Assembly: GCA_938084685.1 (NCBI GenBank)
Contig: CALKGE010000005.1
Span: 62,001 to 126,000 of the forward strand
Origin: an uncultured Pirellulaceae bacterium
Lineage (GTDB): Bacteria; Planctomycetota; Planctomycetia; Pirellulales; Pirellulaceae
Length of the DNA stretch: 64,000 bases
Direction: 5' to 3'
This document shows positions 1 through 9,219 of this stretch, piece by piece. Made by a program: the position numbers and the translations under genes. Below the pieces are notes generated by a model. That model made no database searches. It was given only the letters and a program-made list of their open reading frames with translations, and had not been told where the DNA came from. Within the stretch, counting starts at the first letter, position 1. Every line of letters begins with the position of its first letter.

Positions 1-1421
1 GGAGTGCTCCAGGACATCTGGGCAGCCTGCACCAGTGCCATACGCATTTTTGATTCCTGCAGTCGACGTTGATATTCACGGTAGTTGACGTAGTCAGGAC
101 GATAGTCCCTCATAGTGGTCGGATCAAAGAATTCCTGCAAGTGGGAAGAGTAAGCCGTCACATCCCGTCGTGAAACCGACTTATTGACATTCCGGTTCGG
201 ATGCACGGCGAAGTAGATGCCTCCCGTTTCATAGCACAATCGAGTCAGAGCCCACGGACCAAACCCTGAATCAATCGGGGTATCTTCATCGCCACTACCG
301 ATAAACCTCAGTTTGACACGCTCAGCCATCACCGACTCTGGCCCCTGATTGACTCGCCCCCACTGCGGCGTCTGGTCATACATCGGATCAGGATCAATCC
401 ATTTCACAAGTGTTTCCTGGCGACCAAATGGAGCAGGAACTCCAATCACATAAATCGGTACCGCAAGTTTTTGACAAGTCTTAACGGCCAAGTCGACATT
501 CGCCTGATCTTCACCGGCCTCGTCTGAAACGACAATCACCATCACGTTTCGTTTGGGATCTCCATTGGCGTCAGGCCGACGATATTCCGCGTGACCGTTG
601 ACAGCCCTGACCACAGCTTCAAAGGTCAACTCCACTCCGGTATCGTCCTGAGGAATCGCCTTCACAGCTTCCTTGATTTCCGCCAGGTTTGCTGTTGGTT
701 CTTTCATCATTTTGGAAATCGATTTTCCAAAAGCCATGACCTGCGTTAGCAAAGGGTCTTTCCCTTGAAACGCTTCGTTGTCAGCCGACTCAAGAATACC
801 AAGTTCTTCGTAGATACGATCGAAGCGATCATGGATCGTTTGTCGTTGACGTGCCAGACTACCAGATTGATCAAAGAGCCAGACAACCAAAGTCCGTCGC
901 TCTTCCAGCGACAGGAGTATTTCATGGGTAATCCTGTCCACAGCTCCACTGGCTCCGGTCGTACCAGTACCAACCGCCCCGCGAACTGCCAGATTCTCGT
1001 TGAAATGCAAACCGGTGGCCTGAACCACCTGATTGTTGAGGAGGATCTCGGCAACTTCCCGATCCGATGGATCGGCAGGATTTGGAATCTCAGAAATTTC
1101 AGAAATGACCGGAGCTTCCGAAAGCGCCATCTGTGTCCCCAGGTCACTATTGGCACCAACCTCGGCCATCTCCTGCTCACTAAAATGGATTTGTTCGGGC
1201 GGAGCAGCCTCCGTGATTTCCTCCACTTCAACTTTTGTCGTCGTAATCACCAACGAATCATCGCTATCGTCCGCCAGTAACGGCCAAAGCCCCAGAGCGA
1301 CAAGAATGGCTACATGCACCATCACAGAGAGCATGAATGCCGAGGAGTCCGAATCGAATGGAGTCTCTTCTTCGCCTGTACGGGACTGCCACCACTGGAC
1401 TAGTTTTGATCGTTTAGCCAC
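1..1421 (-). CDS. vWA-domain membrane protein (3' end cut by window)
   Basis: The reading frame is open from a GTG at 1421 to the window edge, so the C-terminus is missing. Near the N-terminus (residues about 28-48) there is one hydrophobic segment. An acidic stretch follows, and from about residue 180 a von Willebrand factor A fold starts at LVVWLFDQSGS. The DQSGS matches the DxSxS metal-ion adhesion motif, so metal-dependent protein binding is likely. Later vWA strands such as NVMVIVVSDEAGED are visible. The GTG has GGAG seven bases upstream. A much stronger site, AGGAGGTGAT at 1457-1448, lies further upstream with an in-frame TGA inside it and an in-frame CTG (1445-1443) six bases after AGGAGG, so a CTG start adding eight residues cannot be excluded. 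The ligand is unknown. Other planctomycete vWA proteins of this layout are uncharacterised. Confidence 0.8.
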   Translation of the reverse strand, partial: MAKRSKLVQWWQSRTGEEETPFDSDSSAFMLSVMVHVAILVALGLWPLLADDSDDSLVITTTKVEVEEITEAAPPEQIHFSEQEMAEVGANSDLGTQMALSEAPVISEISEIPNPADPSDREVAEILLNNQVVQATGLHFNENLAVRGAVGTGTTGASGAVDRITHEILLSLEERRTLVVWLFDQSGSLARQRQTIHDRFDRIYEELGILESADNEAFQGKDPLLTQVMAFGKSISKMMKEPTANLAEIKEAVKAIPQDDTGVELTFEAVVRAVNGHAEYRRPDANGDPKRNVMVIVVSDEAGEDQANVDLAVKTCQKLAVPIYVIGVPAPFGRQETLVKWIDPDPMYDQTPQWGRVNQGPESVMAERVKLRFIGSGDEDTPIDSGFGPWALTRLCYETGGIYFAVHPNRNVNKSVSRRDVTAYSSHLQEFFDPTTMRDYRPDYVNYREYQRRLQESKMRMALVQAAQMSWST

Positions 1422-1827
1422 TATCTTTCTCCGCTGCTGCTGCAGGAATCACCTCCTGCTATGGCATTTTTTTTAGACCTATCAGGGGATATCGACAGGA
1501 TTTGAAAAGCTATCTACCCTCATTTTTTACGCGATACCCGTAAAAAGCAAGGGATTTGAGTAATTCTACGGTCAAATCACTACTTTTACCTGCCTTCCAA
1601 TGAACGCATGAAGCGACTCGATTGTACTCATTTCATCCTTGGTTTCCGGAATCAAGCCGGCTCAGAGCAAGATAGATTTGACGTCATCCCCTTTCGTCTC
1701 TAGTATTGGGTTAAAAGGGACTTCGGCGGCTTCCTCTTGCCAAAACAGGCCTCAATGAAGTACCTTTTCATCGTAAGAATGAAGTTTCCCCTGTTGAACC
1801 CAAACCCTTTGAGGAGCTCTGTAGGTC
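1422..1827. promoter_or_regulatory. Divergent intergenic region with dyad repeats
   Basis: This 406-bp gap separates the leftward vWA gene from the rightward hydrolase, so it should hold both promoters. I see an 8-bp dyad, TTTTTACG (1524-1531) with CGTAAAAA (1539-1546). I also see GATTTGA at 1499-1505 and 1553-1559 with its complement TCAAATC at 1572-1578. These could be binding sites for a regulator, but AT-rich dyads can occur by chance. No convincing gene or RNA was found, and no clear -35/-10 pair was identified. Confidence 0.3.
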
Positions 1828-2823
1828 ATGCTCAGTTCCCGGCTGCCACTTACCTCACCATTCCCGTCTCTTTTATGCTGTGTATTTTTGATGATGTTCA
1901 GCAGTTTCCTTCCTGTCGTAACGGCTCAGGATGAAGAGAAACCCAAAAAAGAACTTCCTCCTGTGGAAACTCATGTCCTGGAGACCAAAGACGGAGTCTT
2001 CCTGAATGTGAAATTCTACCCGGGCACCAAGGGAAAGGATTCCATTCCGATCATCATGCTGCATAGCATGCTTAACGTTTCGGCCAACAACGCTGTGTAT
2101 GCTAAACTGGCCGCTGCTATTCAGGAGCACATGGGGCATGCAGTGATTGTGCCAGATCTCCGCGGACATGGGAAATCTGTCCAACGACGCAATCCTCGTG
2201 ATATCAACGATCGTCTGGAAATTGATCGAGAGAAATTCACCAAAGTAGAATTTGCAACGGTCGTTCAGGATATCGAAACATGCAAATCTTTCCTGCGTGC
2301 CAAAAACGATGCAGGAGAGCTGAACCTGGAAAAACTGACGGTCGTGGGTTCGGATATCACTGCAATCCTGGCACTGAACTGGGCAGCTCTGGATTGGAAT
2401 AAACCGAGCAAGGGACTGATCCGCAACGGGCGGGACGTCAAAGCACTCATTCTGTTCACACCACTACAATCCCACAAGGGCCTTACTCCCCAACTCGGTT
2501 TGACACACCCCACGGTGAAAGAAGATCTCAATATCATGATCATCGCGGGTGCTCAGAATACGCAGTACTATTCGGACAGCAAACGTATTCACAACCAACT
2601 GTCTCGATACCATGACGATCAGGAAAACAACGACGGAACGATTAACTGGAGTGGTACCGAATTATTCCTGTTTGGCTTGAATACCGGAGTACAGGGGTCG
2701 GGCATACTCAACGTTGCCAATCTGAAACCGCACCCCAATGCCCTGTTTTATAATTTTCTGGTGAATCGCCTGGAAAAGGATGAGTCGCTGGCATGGTCAA
2801 GTCGTGACCCGAATGCCCTATAA
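1828..2823 (+). CDS. Secreted alpha/beta-hydrolase-fold protein
   Basis: The 331-residue protein has an N-terminal signal sequence (residues about 10-33, ending VVTAQ) and then an alpha/beta hydrolase fold. Recognisable elements are the strand and loop IIMLHSMLN near 75-83, the PDLRGHGKS turn at about 109-117, and the nucleophile elbow VVGSDIT at 172-178. In the usual G-x-Nu-x-G pattern the nucleophile position is Asp176, not Ser. Asp nucleophiles occur in haloalkane dehalogenases and epoxide hydrolases, but that resemblance alone does not define the substrate. The histidine at about 302 (LKPHPN) might be the base. An inactive or binding-only protein is also possible. It lies 165 bp upstream of the LysM gene on the same strand. 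Function unknown. Confidence 0.75.
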   Translation: MLSSRLPLTSPFPSLLCCVFLMMFSSFLPVVTAQDEEKPKKELPPVETHVLETKDGVFLNVKFYPGTKGKDSIPIIMLHSMLNVSANNAVYAKLAAAIQEHMGHAVIVPDLRGHGKSVQRRNPRDINDRLEIDREKFTKVEFATVVQDIETCKSFLRAKNDAGELNLEKLTVVGSDITAILALNWAALDWNKPSKGLIRNGRDVKALILFTPLQSHKGLTPQLGLTHPTVKEDLNIMIIAGAQNTQYYSDSKRIHNQLSRYHDDQENNDGTINWSGTELFLFGLNTGVQGSGILNVANLKPHPNALFYNFLVNRLEKDESLAWSSRDPNAL

Positions 2824-2898
2824 TCAGCACGACCGGTTTAGCCAGACCGTGAATTCTCAGGTATCTGGGCATTTATAGAAACGCATTAATTCCTCAAG

Positions 2899-2981
2899 CC
2901 TTTGTCTGTCGAAGTAGATCGTGTTGGATGCCCTCTAGCGAGGGTAAGGATAACTTCCAACACCAAACATTGAGACAAAGG
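2899..2981 (+). promoter_or_regulatory. Nested stem-loop leader covering the RBS of the LysM gene
   Basis: Three perfect inverted repeats are nested within 83 bases. The outer is CCTTTGTCT (2899-2907) with AGACAAAGG (2973-2981), 9 bp. The middle is GTGTTGGA (2921-2928) with TCCAACAC (2956-2963), 8 bp. The inner is CCCTC (2931-2935) with GAGGG (2940-2944) around TAGC. The 3' strand of the outer stem contains AAAGG (2977-2981), seven bases before the ATG at 2989, which is the obvious Shine-Dalgarno. Folding would therefore hide the ribosome site. There is no U-tract, so it is not a terminator. It does not match any riboswitch class I can recall. A translational switch, RNA thermometer or protein-binding leader is inferred. 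Confidence 0.55.
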
Positions 2982-2988
2982 TACAGAA

Positions 2989-3678
2989 ATGCTTTTCCAC
3001 AAACGTTGGGTTGTGGGTACGGGCATTCTGGTTGCTGGAAGTTTAGGAGCTATTCCCTTTCAGCGGCACGCCACGGACGGTAATCACGCGCATCAGAATC
3101 TGTCCGTGCCTGTTGACCAATCAACCACTCAATCATCTCATTTTGATCCTGTCGCGGCCGCAAAACCTATTCCTGATGGTGCGTTGCAATCACCCGCGAC
3201 TGCGCTTTATCAAACGGAATCTCAACAGCGCCGAAGCGAATCTCGCACTCCACTTGTGCCACCAACCATTTCACTCATGCCGGCACAAGCACCCGAAATC
3301 AGCGACGAATTTCCTCAAGTCAGGGAAGATCGTACGACTTCCATGCAGGTAGCCAAACTCAATCTATCAGATACCAAGCCAGAAATCCTTTCAACTTACA
3401 CGATCCAGAACGGAGATACGTTGACGGGTATTGCCGAACATTTCCTGGGGCAGGCCAACCTGGCCGACTGGATCTATCATCAGAACAAAGCGCTGATCCC
3501 CAAACCTGAATTACTGCCGATCGGTGTTGAAATTAAAATACCGGCTCCGCCAACCGCCGAACTCTTCTCTCAGATATCAACTGGAACCCCTTCTTCCAGT
3601 CGATCGCCAAAGTCGGACGAAACGCTGACCATCAGACAACCGGTCCCACCAGCTCCAACTATTCCGATTGATGACTAG
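2989..3678 (+). CDS. LysM-domain envelope protein
   Basis: The 229-residue protein begins with a basic/hydrophobic signal or anchor (WVVGTGILVAGSLGAIPF, about residues 7-24). A Ser/Thr/Pro/Gln-rich linker of about 110 residues follows. A single LysM domain (about 136-186) starts STYTIQNGDTLTGIAEHFLG and ends PIGVEIKIPAP. LysM binds N-acetylglucosamine-containing glycans such as peptidoglycan, so a periplasmic cell-wall binding or scaffold role is likely. The C-terminal 40 residues are Pro/Ser-rich. No catalytic domain is present. The ATG has AAAGG seven bases upstream, and that site lies inside a predicted stem (2899-2981), suggesting translational control. It converges on secDF. Confidence 0.8.
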   Translation: MLFHKRWVVGTGILVAGSLGAIPFQRHATDGNHAHQNLSVPVDQSTTQSSHFDPVAAAKPIPDGALQSPATALYQTESQQRRSESRTPLVPPTISLMPAQAPEISDEFPQVREDRTTSMQVAKLNLSDTKPEILSTYTIQNGDTLTGIAEHFLGQANLADWIYHQNKALIPKPELLPIGVEIKIPAPPTAELFSQISTGTPSSSRSPKSDETLTIRQPVPPAPTIPIDD

Positions 3679-3744
3679 GACCTTCTCAGGTTCCGTGCCA
3701 CATCAAGTCGACAGAAGGGGCACCTACTTGGAGCCAGAGCCGAT

Positions 3745-3760
3745 TAAGCGGGGGCGCTTA
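3745..3760. other. Short hairpin between convergent genes
   Basis: TAAGCG (3745-3750) and CGCTTA (3755-3760) pair around GGGG, overlapping the TAA stop of secDF. It sits between the convergent LysM and secDF genes. On the + strand a short T run (CTTTTT) follows only after four bases, and none follows on the - strand, so it is at best a weak terminator. Confidence 0.3.
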
Positions 3761-6700
3761 GGACTTTTTACGATTGAGTAGTAACAGCGTGGGTGAAGCA
3801 ACAAAAATCGAACTGTACGTCCCCACGACGACACCAATCACCAAAGCGAACGAGAAACTGTGAATTCCCGAACCTCCGGCCAAATACAGAGTGCCAACTA
3901 CGAATAACGTGGTTAATGACGTAAGCAGCGTACGACTCAGCGTGGAGTTCACACTACGGTCAAGCATATCCGCCGTAATCTCACGACTCTTACCACGTAC
4001 TTCACGTACGCGGTCAAACACAACAATCGTATCGTTCAGCGAATAACCAATGATGGTCAAAAATGCCGCAATCACAGGCAGACTAATCTTGAATTCTTCG
4101 ATCTGCGCAAAGCCCACCAGATATTTACTCAACGCGATCGCCGCCAGTGTCACCAAAATGTCGTGCACCAGCGCAACCACAGCAGCAATACCGAAGCTGA
4201 CGTGCTGGAATCTCATCCAGATGTAGGTAATGATTCCGATAAAGCTGAACACAATGGCTACCGCTCCCAATGACTTCATATCACCGGCGATCTGCGCACC
4301 AAACTTCTGAGTTTCTTCGAAATAGGTGGCTCCATCCGATTTGAGCAACTCAGCCCTGATGGCCGCTGCTTCAGCATCCTCGATGTCAAAGATCGTTACC
4401 TGACCGGCATTCCGACCATCACTGCGAATGTTTCCAACTTCGATATTTGCCTGCCCGGCAGCAGCCTCAACCATACCGATCAATTCACTGCTCTTGAGTG
4501 CCACAGGCTTGTCACCCACCCGGAGTTTTATTTCCAAAGTAATCTGGTTTACCTCGTCAGCCCCGGTTTCTTCCGGAGTCGGAATCTCAAGTGCATCATC
4601 CGGAGTAACCGGTGGTGTGGGAGGTTGAGGCCCGGCATCAACGGGACTCTTTGGGCCGACGTCTTCTGTCGCATCTTCTGTCGCATCTTCCGTTGAGGAT
4701 TCCTGCGTTGTATTCTCCTGATAGGAAACAAACTGCGGTCTGATGATCGGTTCGACGGCCGAGGATTCTGTCTCCTGTGTTTGCTCAGAGATAACCTCAA
4801 CCGAGATCGACTGTTTCCGTAAACCAGCATCAAAAACGCTGGCCAACAGGTTCTCCAATTTATCCTGATCGGTCAAATTCGTGTTGACTCGCCACGCCTG
4901 TTTTCCACCTTCGAATTCGACACTGGTCACAGAGAACTGAAACTGCTGGCCGTCGCTGGTCACGCTGTTATTATCCACATAGGATTCAATCTTTTCTTCG
5001 ATGGCGTCATCATCTTCCCCCGTCGATAGTTCGAAGATTGCGGAAGTACCACCAGAGAGGTCGATCGCCAGCATACCTCCCTGACGTTGGAACGTCACAA
5101 ACAGGCCCGCCACAATAATCACGATTGAAAATCCGGCAGTAATACGAGCTTTCCGCATGAACGAGATCCCATGCGAGTTCAACTGACTTGGACGCAGTGT
5201 CCGGGATTGCTCGCCAATCAGCTTCAACCCGGCTGCCACAACAAAGATACCTCGTGAGGCATAAATCGCTGTAAACATACTCATGATGATCCCGAGGATC
5301 AGCGTGATAGCAAAACCTCGAATCTGATCCGTTCCGATCGCATACAGCAAAATCGCGGTGATCATCGTCGTCAGGTTAGCATCAATAATCGTGATGGTTG
5401 CTCGCGAGAAACCATTACGAATTGCCGCTTTAATTTTGGCACCGTCGGCCAACTCTTCCCGAATTCGCTCGAAAATAAGCACGTTCGCATCAACCGCCAT
5501 ACCAACGGTTAATACAAGGCCCGCCATACCAGATAACGTAAACGATGCGCCGATCAGCACCATCACTCCCAGTACCAGAATCAGGTTAAGCACCAACGCA
5601 AAGGCAGCAACAAATCCCGGCACGCCAAAGTACCAAACCATCATAAAGATCAGCACGATCGCCAGCGAAAGAGAAATGGCATAAGTCCCCTTGGAGATGG
5701 TGGCAGTCCCTAATGACGCTCCCATCTTGTTTTCACTTTCAGGAGTTGGGTTTAGTGTGCCCGGCAGTGCACCAGCCCGAAGAATCCCAATAATGTAATC
5801 CACCTCGGCCTGCGTAAAGTCGCCTGTAATCGTTCCATGCTCTGAAATTCTTTGACGGATATTAGCCGAGGAAAGCAGGTTGCCATCCAGAACAATCGAA
5901 AGCTGTTTGCCAACATTTTTGGCTGTAAAGCGACCAAATTTACCTGCGCTGGTGGCCTTCATCCTGAACGCAACACTTGGGCGGAGGTTATCGTCGTAAG
6001 ACGAACGAGTACTCTCACTCTTCAAGTCTTCCCCGGTCGTAACCAGATTCCGCTCCGGCACCACCATCAAAACTTCAACTCGGGAAACATTGACAGCTCG
6101 TACCCGCGCACTGAAGTCTTTAGAGGTATCTGTTCGTGGATTTCCGTCGTTAAAAGCACTTTCAATCGCCAAGTGCTGAGCATTGGAACGATCAAAATGT
6201 TGATTCGCCGGTGAATTCCATAACAGAACGGGCGTTTCCACTTCGGGAGCATCTGCCTCGGCCGACTCTCTGTAAAAGACGCGTTTCAGAGAATCACCGC
6301 CGGACGCATCATATTCAAAATCTCCGTCTTCGTCCTTTCCGACTTTGACCCAGCGACCAATGGTTTCTCCCTGAGCATTTTCAACCAGCATCGAATTGTA
6401 TGTCGACTCAAACGATTCACTGACAGCGTCCCGCACAGCCTTATGATCTTCGTCGGTATCGGTTACACCTACCTGAATCATGAATTCCAGAGCACCCGTA
6501 TTGGTAATCACTTCTTTCAACTGCCGAATCTCTTCGTCCGTTGCATTCGGCAAAACAATCTCTACGTGAGTGTTGTTGCCGTAAGGGCGAATAATCAGGT
6601 CCTGCTTACCACTGGGATTCAAGCGACGTCCTAACGCACTTAACAATCCCTGCATTTCCTGATCGTTCATTCCTCCAGACTGTGTCTCTCCAGGATCGGG

Positions 6701-7252
6701 ATCCTGCATTTCGATCTTATAGACCAGGTTTACGCCCCCGGCGAGATCCACACCAAGTTTGAATTTATCGCTCCACTGTGAGTCGTCATCATGAGTCACT
6801 CCGAGATACAATGCTCCCAGAATCGTAGCCGTGGAAACGACGGCCAGTCGCCAGGCCTGCTCAGGTTCGCGTACTTTGGATGACTCGCAAAACGTACGGA
6901 ACACCAGATAAAGCCCGGTGAAGATTGCAATGATCAGCCCCGAAACGCGGAAGCCATTGACTCCCTTTTCAGAAATCCAATCTTCAAAAATGAGGTTAAA
7001 GAGGTTGGGTAAGCTGCCCAGCATCAAGGCAAAAACGAACAGGCCAAACATCATACCCCAGTTAGGGTCTGTCACATTCGCTCGGCGTTTTACTTTGGCA
7101 CTTACAGCATTGTCTTTACCAAGATTCACGGCCACGGCAATAACCAGTGCCAGCACAAAAAGAAGAACGCCTCCGGCGCTACCCTGTCCAGAGGGGTCAA
7201 CCTGAGCGAACCAGCTTAGTTTTGATGTTATTGAATTTGCCAATAAGTGCAT
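3758..7252 (-). CDS. secDF: Fused protein translocase subunit SecD-SecF
   Basis: SecD and SecF are joined in one chain of 1164 residues. This RND-family integral membrane motor uses the proton gradient to help SecYEG release and pull translocated proteins. An N-terminal extension holds four hydrophobic segments (about residues 28-45, 66-88, 101-121, 135-151), more than the single one normal for SecD. The SecD signature LGVDLAGGVNLVY is near 166-178 and the first RND membrane block near 523-680. The SecF signature AIDLSGGTSAIF is near 729-740, with the last membrane block after about 990. The SecF periplasmic domain contains an acidic, proline-rich insertion (about 823-900, with EDATEDATED). 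The start was placed at ATG 7252. An in-frame TTG lies five codons upstream. A 6-bp hairpin (7285-7300) lies in the gap to yajC. The order tgt-yajC-secDF is the classic arrangement. Confidence 0.96.
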   Translation of the reverse strand: MHLLANSITSKLSWFAQVDPSGQGSAGGVLLFVLALVIAVAVNLGKDNAVSAKVKRRANVTDPNWGMMFGLFVFALMLGSLPNLFNLIFEDWISEKGVNGFRVSGLIIAIFTGLYLVFRTFCESSKVREPEQAWRLAVVSTATILGALYLGVTHDDDSQWSDKFKLGVDLAGGVNLVYKIEMQDPDPGETQSGGMNDQEMQGLLSALGRRLNPSGKQDLIIRPYGNNTHVEIVLPNATDEEIRQLKEVITNTGALEFMIQVGVTDTDEDHKAVRDAVSESFESTYNSMLVENAQGETIGRWVKVGKDEDGDFEYDASGGDSLKRVFYRESAEADAPEVETPVLLWNSPANQHFDRSNAQHLAIESAFNDGNPRTDTSKDFSARVRAVNVSRVEVLMVVPERNLVTTGEDLKSESTRSSYDDNLRPSVAFRMKATSAGKFGRFTAKNVGKQLSIVLDGNLLSSANIRQRISEHGTITGDFTQAEVDYIIGILRAGALPGTLNPTPESENKMGASLGTATISKGTYAISLSLAIVLIFMMVWYFGVPGFVAAFALVLNLILVLGVMVLIGASFTLSGMAGLVLTVGMAVDANVLIFERIREELADGAKIKAAIRNGFSRATITIIDANLTTMITAILLYAIGTDQIRGFAITLILGIIMSMFTAIYASRGIFVVAAGLKLIGEQSRTLRPSQLNSHGISFMRKARITAGFSIVIIVAGLFVTFQRQGGMLAIDLSGGTSAIFELSTGEDDDAIEEKIESYVDNNSVTSDGQQFQFSVTSVEFEGGKQAWRVNTNLTDQDKLENLLASVFDAGLRKQSISVEVISEQTQETESSAVEPIIRPQFVSYQENTTQESSTEDATEDATEDVGPKSPVDAGPQPPTPPVTPDDALEIPTPEETGADEVNQITLEIKLRVGDKPVALKSSELIGMVEAAAGQANIEVGNIRSDGRNAGQVTIFDIEDAEAAAIRAELLKSDGATYFEETQKFGAQIAGDMKSLGAVAIVFSFIGIITYIWMRFQHVSFGIAAVVALVHDILVTLAAIALSKYLVGFAQIEEFKISLPVIAAFLTIIGYSLNDTIVVFDRVREVRGKSREITADMLDRSVNSTLSRTLLTSLTTLFVVGTLYLAGGSGIHSFSFALVIGVVVGTYSSIFVASPTLLLLNRKKS

Positions 7253-7360
7253 TTCCAAAAATTCCAATCAGAATAATAATGTGACCTGACGTCAGTCAGG
7301 CGTTCGTTTTCAACGAGTTAAACTACCACGCAAACAGGGAACGTCTGTGATTACAGAGAA

Positions 7361-7762
7361 CTACAGATTCTCTTCCGTGTTATCATCTAAGACCTCACGA
7401 ATCGCGCCGGCAAGCACACGTATGCGACTTCCCGACCCGGAATCAACTTCCAGTACAAAGTGAGTTGGAAAAGGATCCTCTCCGTCTTCGCGCTCCTCCG
7501 TTTCGATTTCAACCACAGCACCACAAATACCGCCCATCGTGATCACTTCGGCATATTTGCGAATACCGGTAATCATTTTGCTACGCTGCTCTTTACGTTT
7601 CTTGGCACCTCTGCCACTAAACATAAGCATAAAAACAAGGAAGCCCAGGAGTAATATCAGGAAACCCGATCCCTGCGGAGTATCTTCGGGCGGATCTCCT
7701 CCATCCTGAGCAAGTAACAAATGTTGAACCTGCCCTGCGAGCATCTGAATTTGGTGGTACAT
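7361..7762 (-). CDS. yajC: Preprotein translocase subunit YajC
   Basis: The 133-residue protein has one transmembrane segment (about 33-49, GFLILLLGFLVFMLMF) followed by a basic RGAKKRKEQRSKM stretch and the YajC core (about 65-125, including YAEVITMGGICGAVVEI). YajC joins SecDF in the accessory translocase complex at the inner membrane. The N-terminus before the membrane segment (about 32 residues) is longer than in E. coli, and an internal ATG at codon 7 is an alternative start. It lies between tgt and secDF on the same strand, which supports the assignment. The upstream gap to tgt (about 270 bp) contains a small CCCCG/CGGGG hairpin at 7873-7887. Confidence 0.93.
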   Translation of the reverse strand: MYHQIQMLAGQVQHLLLAQDGGDPPEDTPQGSGFLILLLGFLVFMLMFSGRGAKKRKEQRSKMITGIRKYAEVITMGGICGAVVEIETEEREDGEDPFPTHFVLEVDSGSGSRIRVLAGAIREVLDDNTEENL

Positions 7763-8030
7763 GACACCGTTGCTTTCAATCTTGAAACTCTGAAGATGAA
7801 GGAGATCCCGCCAGCGATTGCACTGTTCGAGCCAACGAACCCCCTCATCGAGTAGTCCTCACGGAAGCCTTACCCCGGAATACGGGGGTCGGGCTAATCT
7901 GTTATCTTAAAATGCCTTGAAACAAGCGACAAGCCACAACATCAGAAATCAGTTAAAGGGGGGTAAAAAAAGAGATAATTGGTCCCGGGAATGCCTTGAA
8001 TCGCTCTCTGCTGCCAGATTCCTTCTGTGG

Positions 8031-9167
8031 TTAGCCCCAACGGTCAAGCTTGCCTCGATAGTATTCGTCAAACCTTCCCATCTCAATTGCCTGCCGACTC
8101 TCTCGCATCAACGTCTGATAGTAGGTCAGGTTGTGATGACTAAGCAAAATCGGGCCCAGCATTTCTCCGGCAGCAAACAAGTGACGGATATACCCTCGGC
8201 TGTGCTTGCAAGCCAGACAGGGACAGCCTTCCTGTAAAGGTTGACGGTCGGTACGGTGTACGGCATTGCGTAACCTCAACGGACCCTCATCGGTAAAGGC
8301 CAGAGCGTTGCGGCCATTACGAGTCGGCATGACACAGTCGAACATATCAACTCCGCGACGAATTCCCTCCAGCAAATCGATCGGTCTACCTACTCCCATC
8401 AAATAACGAGGACGGTCCGCAGGTAGAGCAGGGCAGGTTGCATCCAAAATCCGATACATTTCCTCGGGAGGTTCTCCGACACTGAGACCTCCAATGGCAT
8501 AACCTGGAAACTCAAGTTTCGCCAATTCCTCAGCACACCATATCCGCATCTGCTCATCCAACCCTCCCTGGACAATGGCGAACTGGATTTGTTCAGGTAA
8601 GCTGGCGGCCTGCTGACAACGTCTGGCCCACCTGATCGATCTCTCACATGCTTCACGAATCAGGCTATATTCATTCGGCAAAGCCACAACATGGTCAAAC
8701 ACCATGGCGATGTCCGATCCCAAAGCCTCCTGAATGGCGATAGATCGCTCGGGAGTCAATTCCAGCCGGCTACCGTCAATGTGCGACTTGAAAACAGCTC
8801 CCTCTTCAGTGACCCTGGTCATCTGAGCTAATGAAAAAACCTGAAAGCCACCGCTATCGGTAAGAATCGGCTTGTCCCATCCCATCATCCGATGCAGCCC
8901 ACCAAGTTTCGCAACGGTATCTTCGCCAGGTCGCAATGCCAGGTGATACGTATTTCCCAGCAGGATTTCGGCGCCGGTAGAGGCAACCTGATCAATGGTC
9001 AATCCCTTGACCGTCCCCAGCGTTCCTACTGGCATGAACGTGGGCAATTCAATAACACCACGAGGGGTGGTCAGACGTGAACGTCGAGCCGATGAGCCAT
9101 CATCGGTAGCTAGCAGTTCAAAACGAAAATTAGCAGGGTGCGTCATCGGACACGCAACGAAAAGCAT
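8031..9167 (-). CDS. tgt: Queuine/preQ1 tRNA-ribosyltransferase (Tgt)
   Basis: This enzyme exchanges guanine-34 for preQ1 in tRNAs with GUN anticodons (Asp, Asn, His, Tyr), a step in queuosine synthesis. The visible signatures are [14 protein letters not shown], the [13 protein letters not shown] substrate loop, the nucleophile region [14 protein letters not shown], and the zinc site [17 protein letters not shown] (CxCx2C plus His). Length (about 378 residues) is normal. The start is ambiguous. ATG 9167 has GAGG eight bases upstream and is used here. ATG 9146 gives the conventional N-terminus [11 protein letters not shown], and ATG 9194 is also possible. It is the first gene of the tgt-yajC-secDF group and lies close behind the TPR/alpha-CTD gene. 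Confidence 0.97.
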   Translation of the reverse strand: MLFVACPMTHPANFRFELLATDDGSSARRSRLTTPRGVIELPTFMPVGTLGTVKGLTIDQVASTGAEILLGNTYHLALRPGEDTVAKLGGLHRMMGWDKPILTDSGGFQVFSLAQMTRVTEEGAVFKSHIDGSRLELTPERSIAIQEALGSDIAMVFDHVVALPNEYSLIREACERSIRWARRCQQAASLPEQIQFAIVQGGLDEQMRIWCAEELAKLEFPGYAIGGLSVGEPPEEMYRILDATCPALPADRPRYLMGVGRPIDLLEGIRRGVDMFDCVMPTRNGRNALAFTDEGPLRLRNAVHRTDRQPLQEGCPCLACKHSRGYIRHLFAAGEMLGPILLSHHNLTYYQTLMRESRQAIEMGRFDEYYRGKLDRWG

Positions 9168-9219
9168 ATCACATGCCTCGCAACAGGAGGCCATGCAATC
9201 TCAGGGCACAGTGGCTGAA

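Noticed and set aside
3745-3760. Hairpin after secDF as a strong terminator
   Set aside because: The stem is only six pairs, contains the stop codon, and lacks an adjacent U-tract on either strand.
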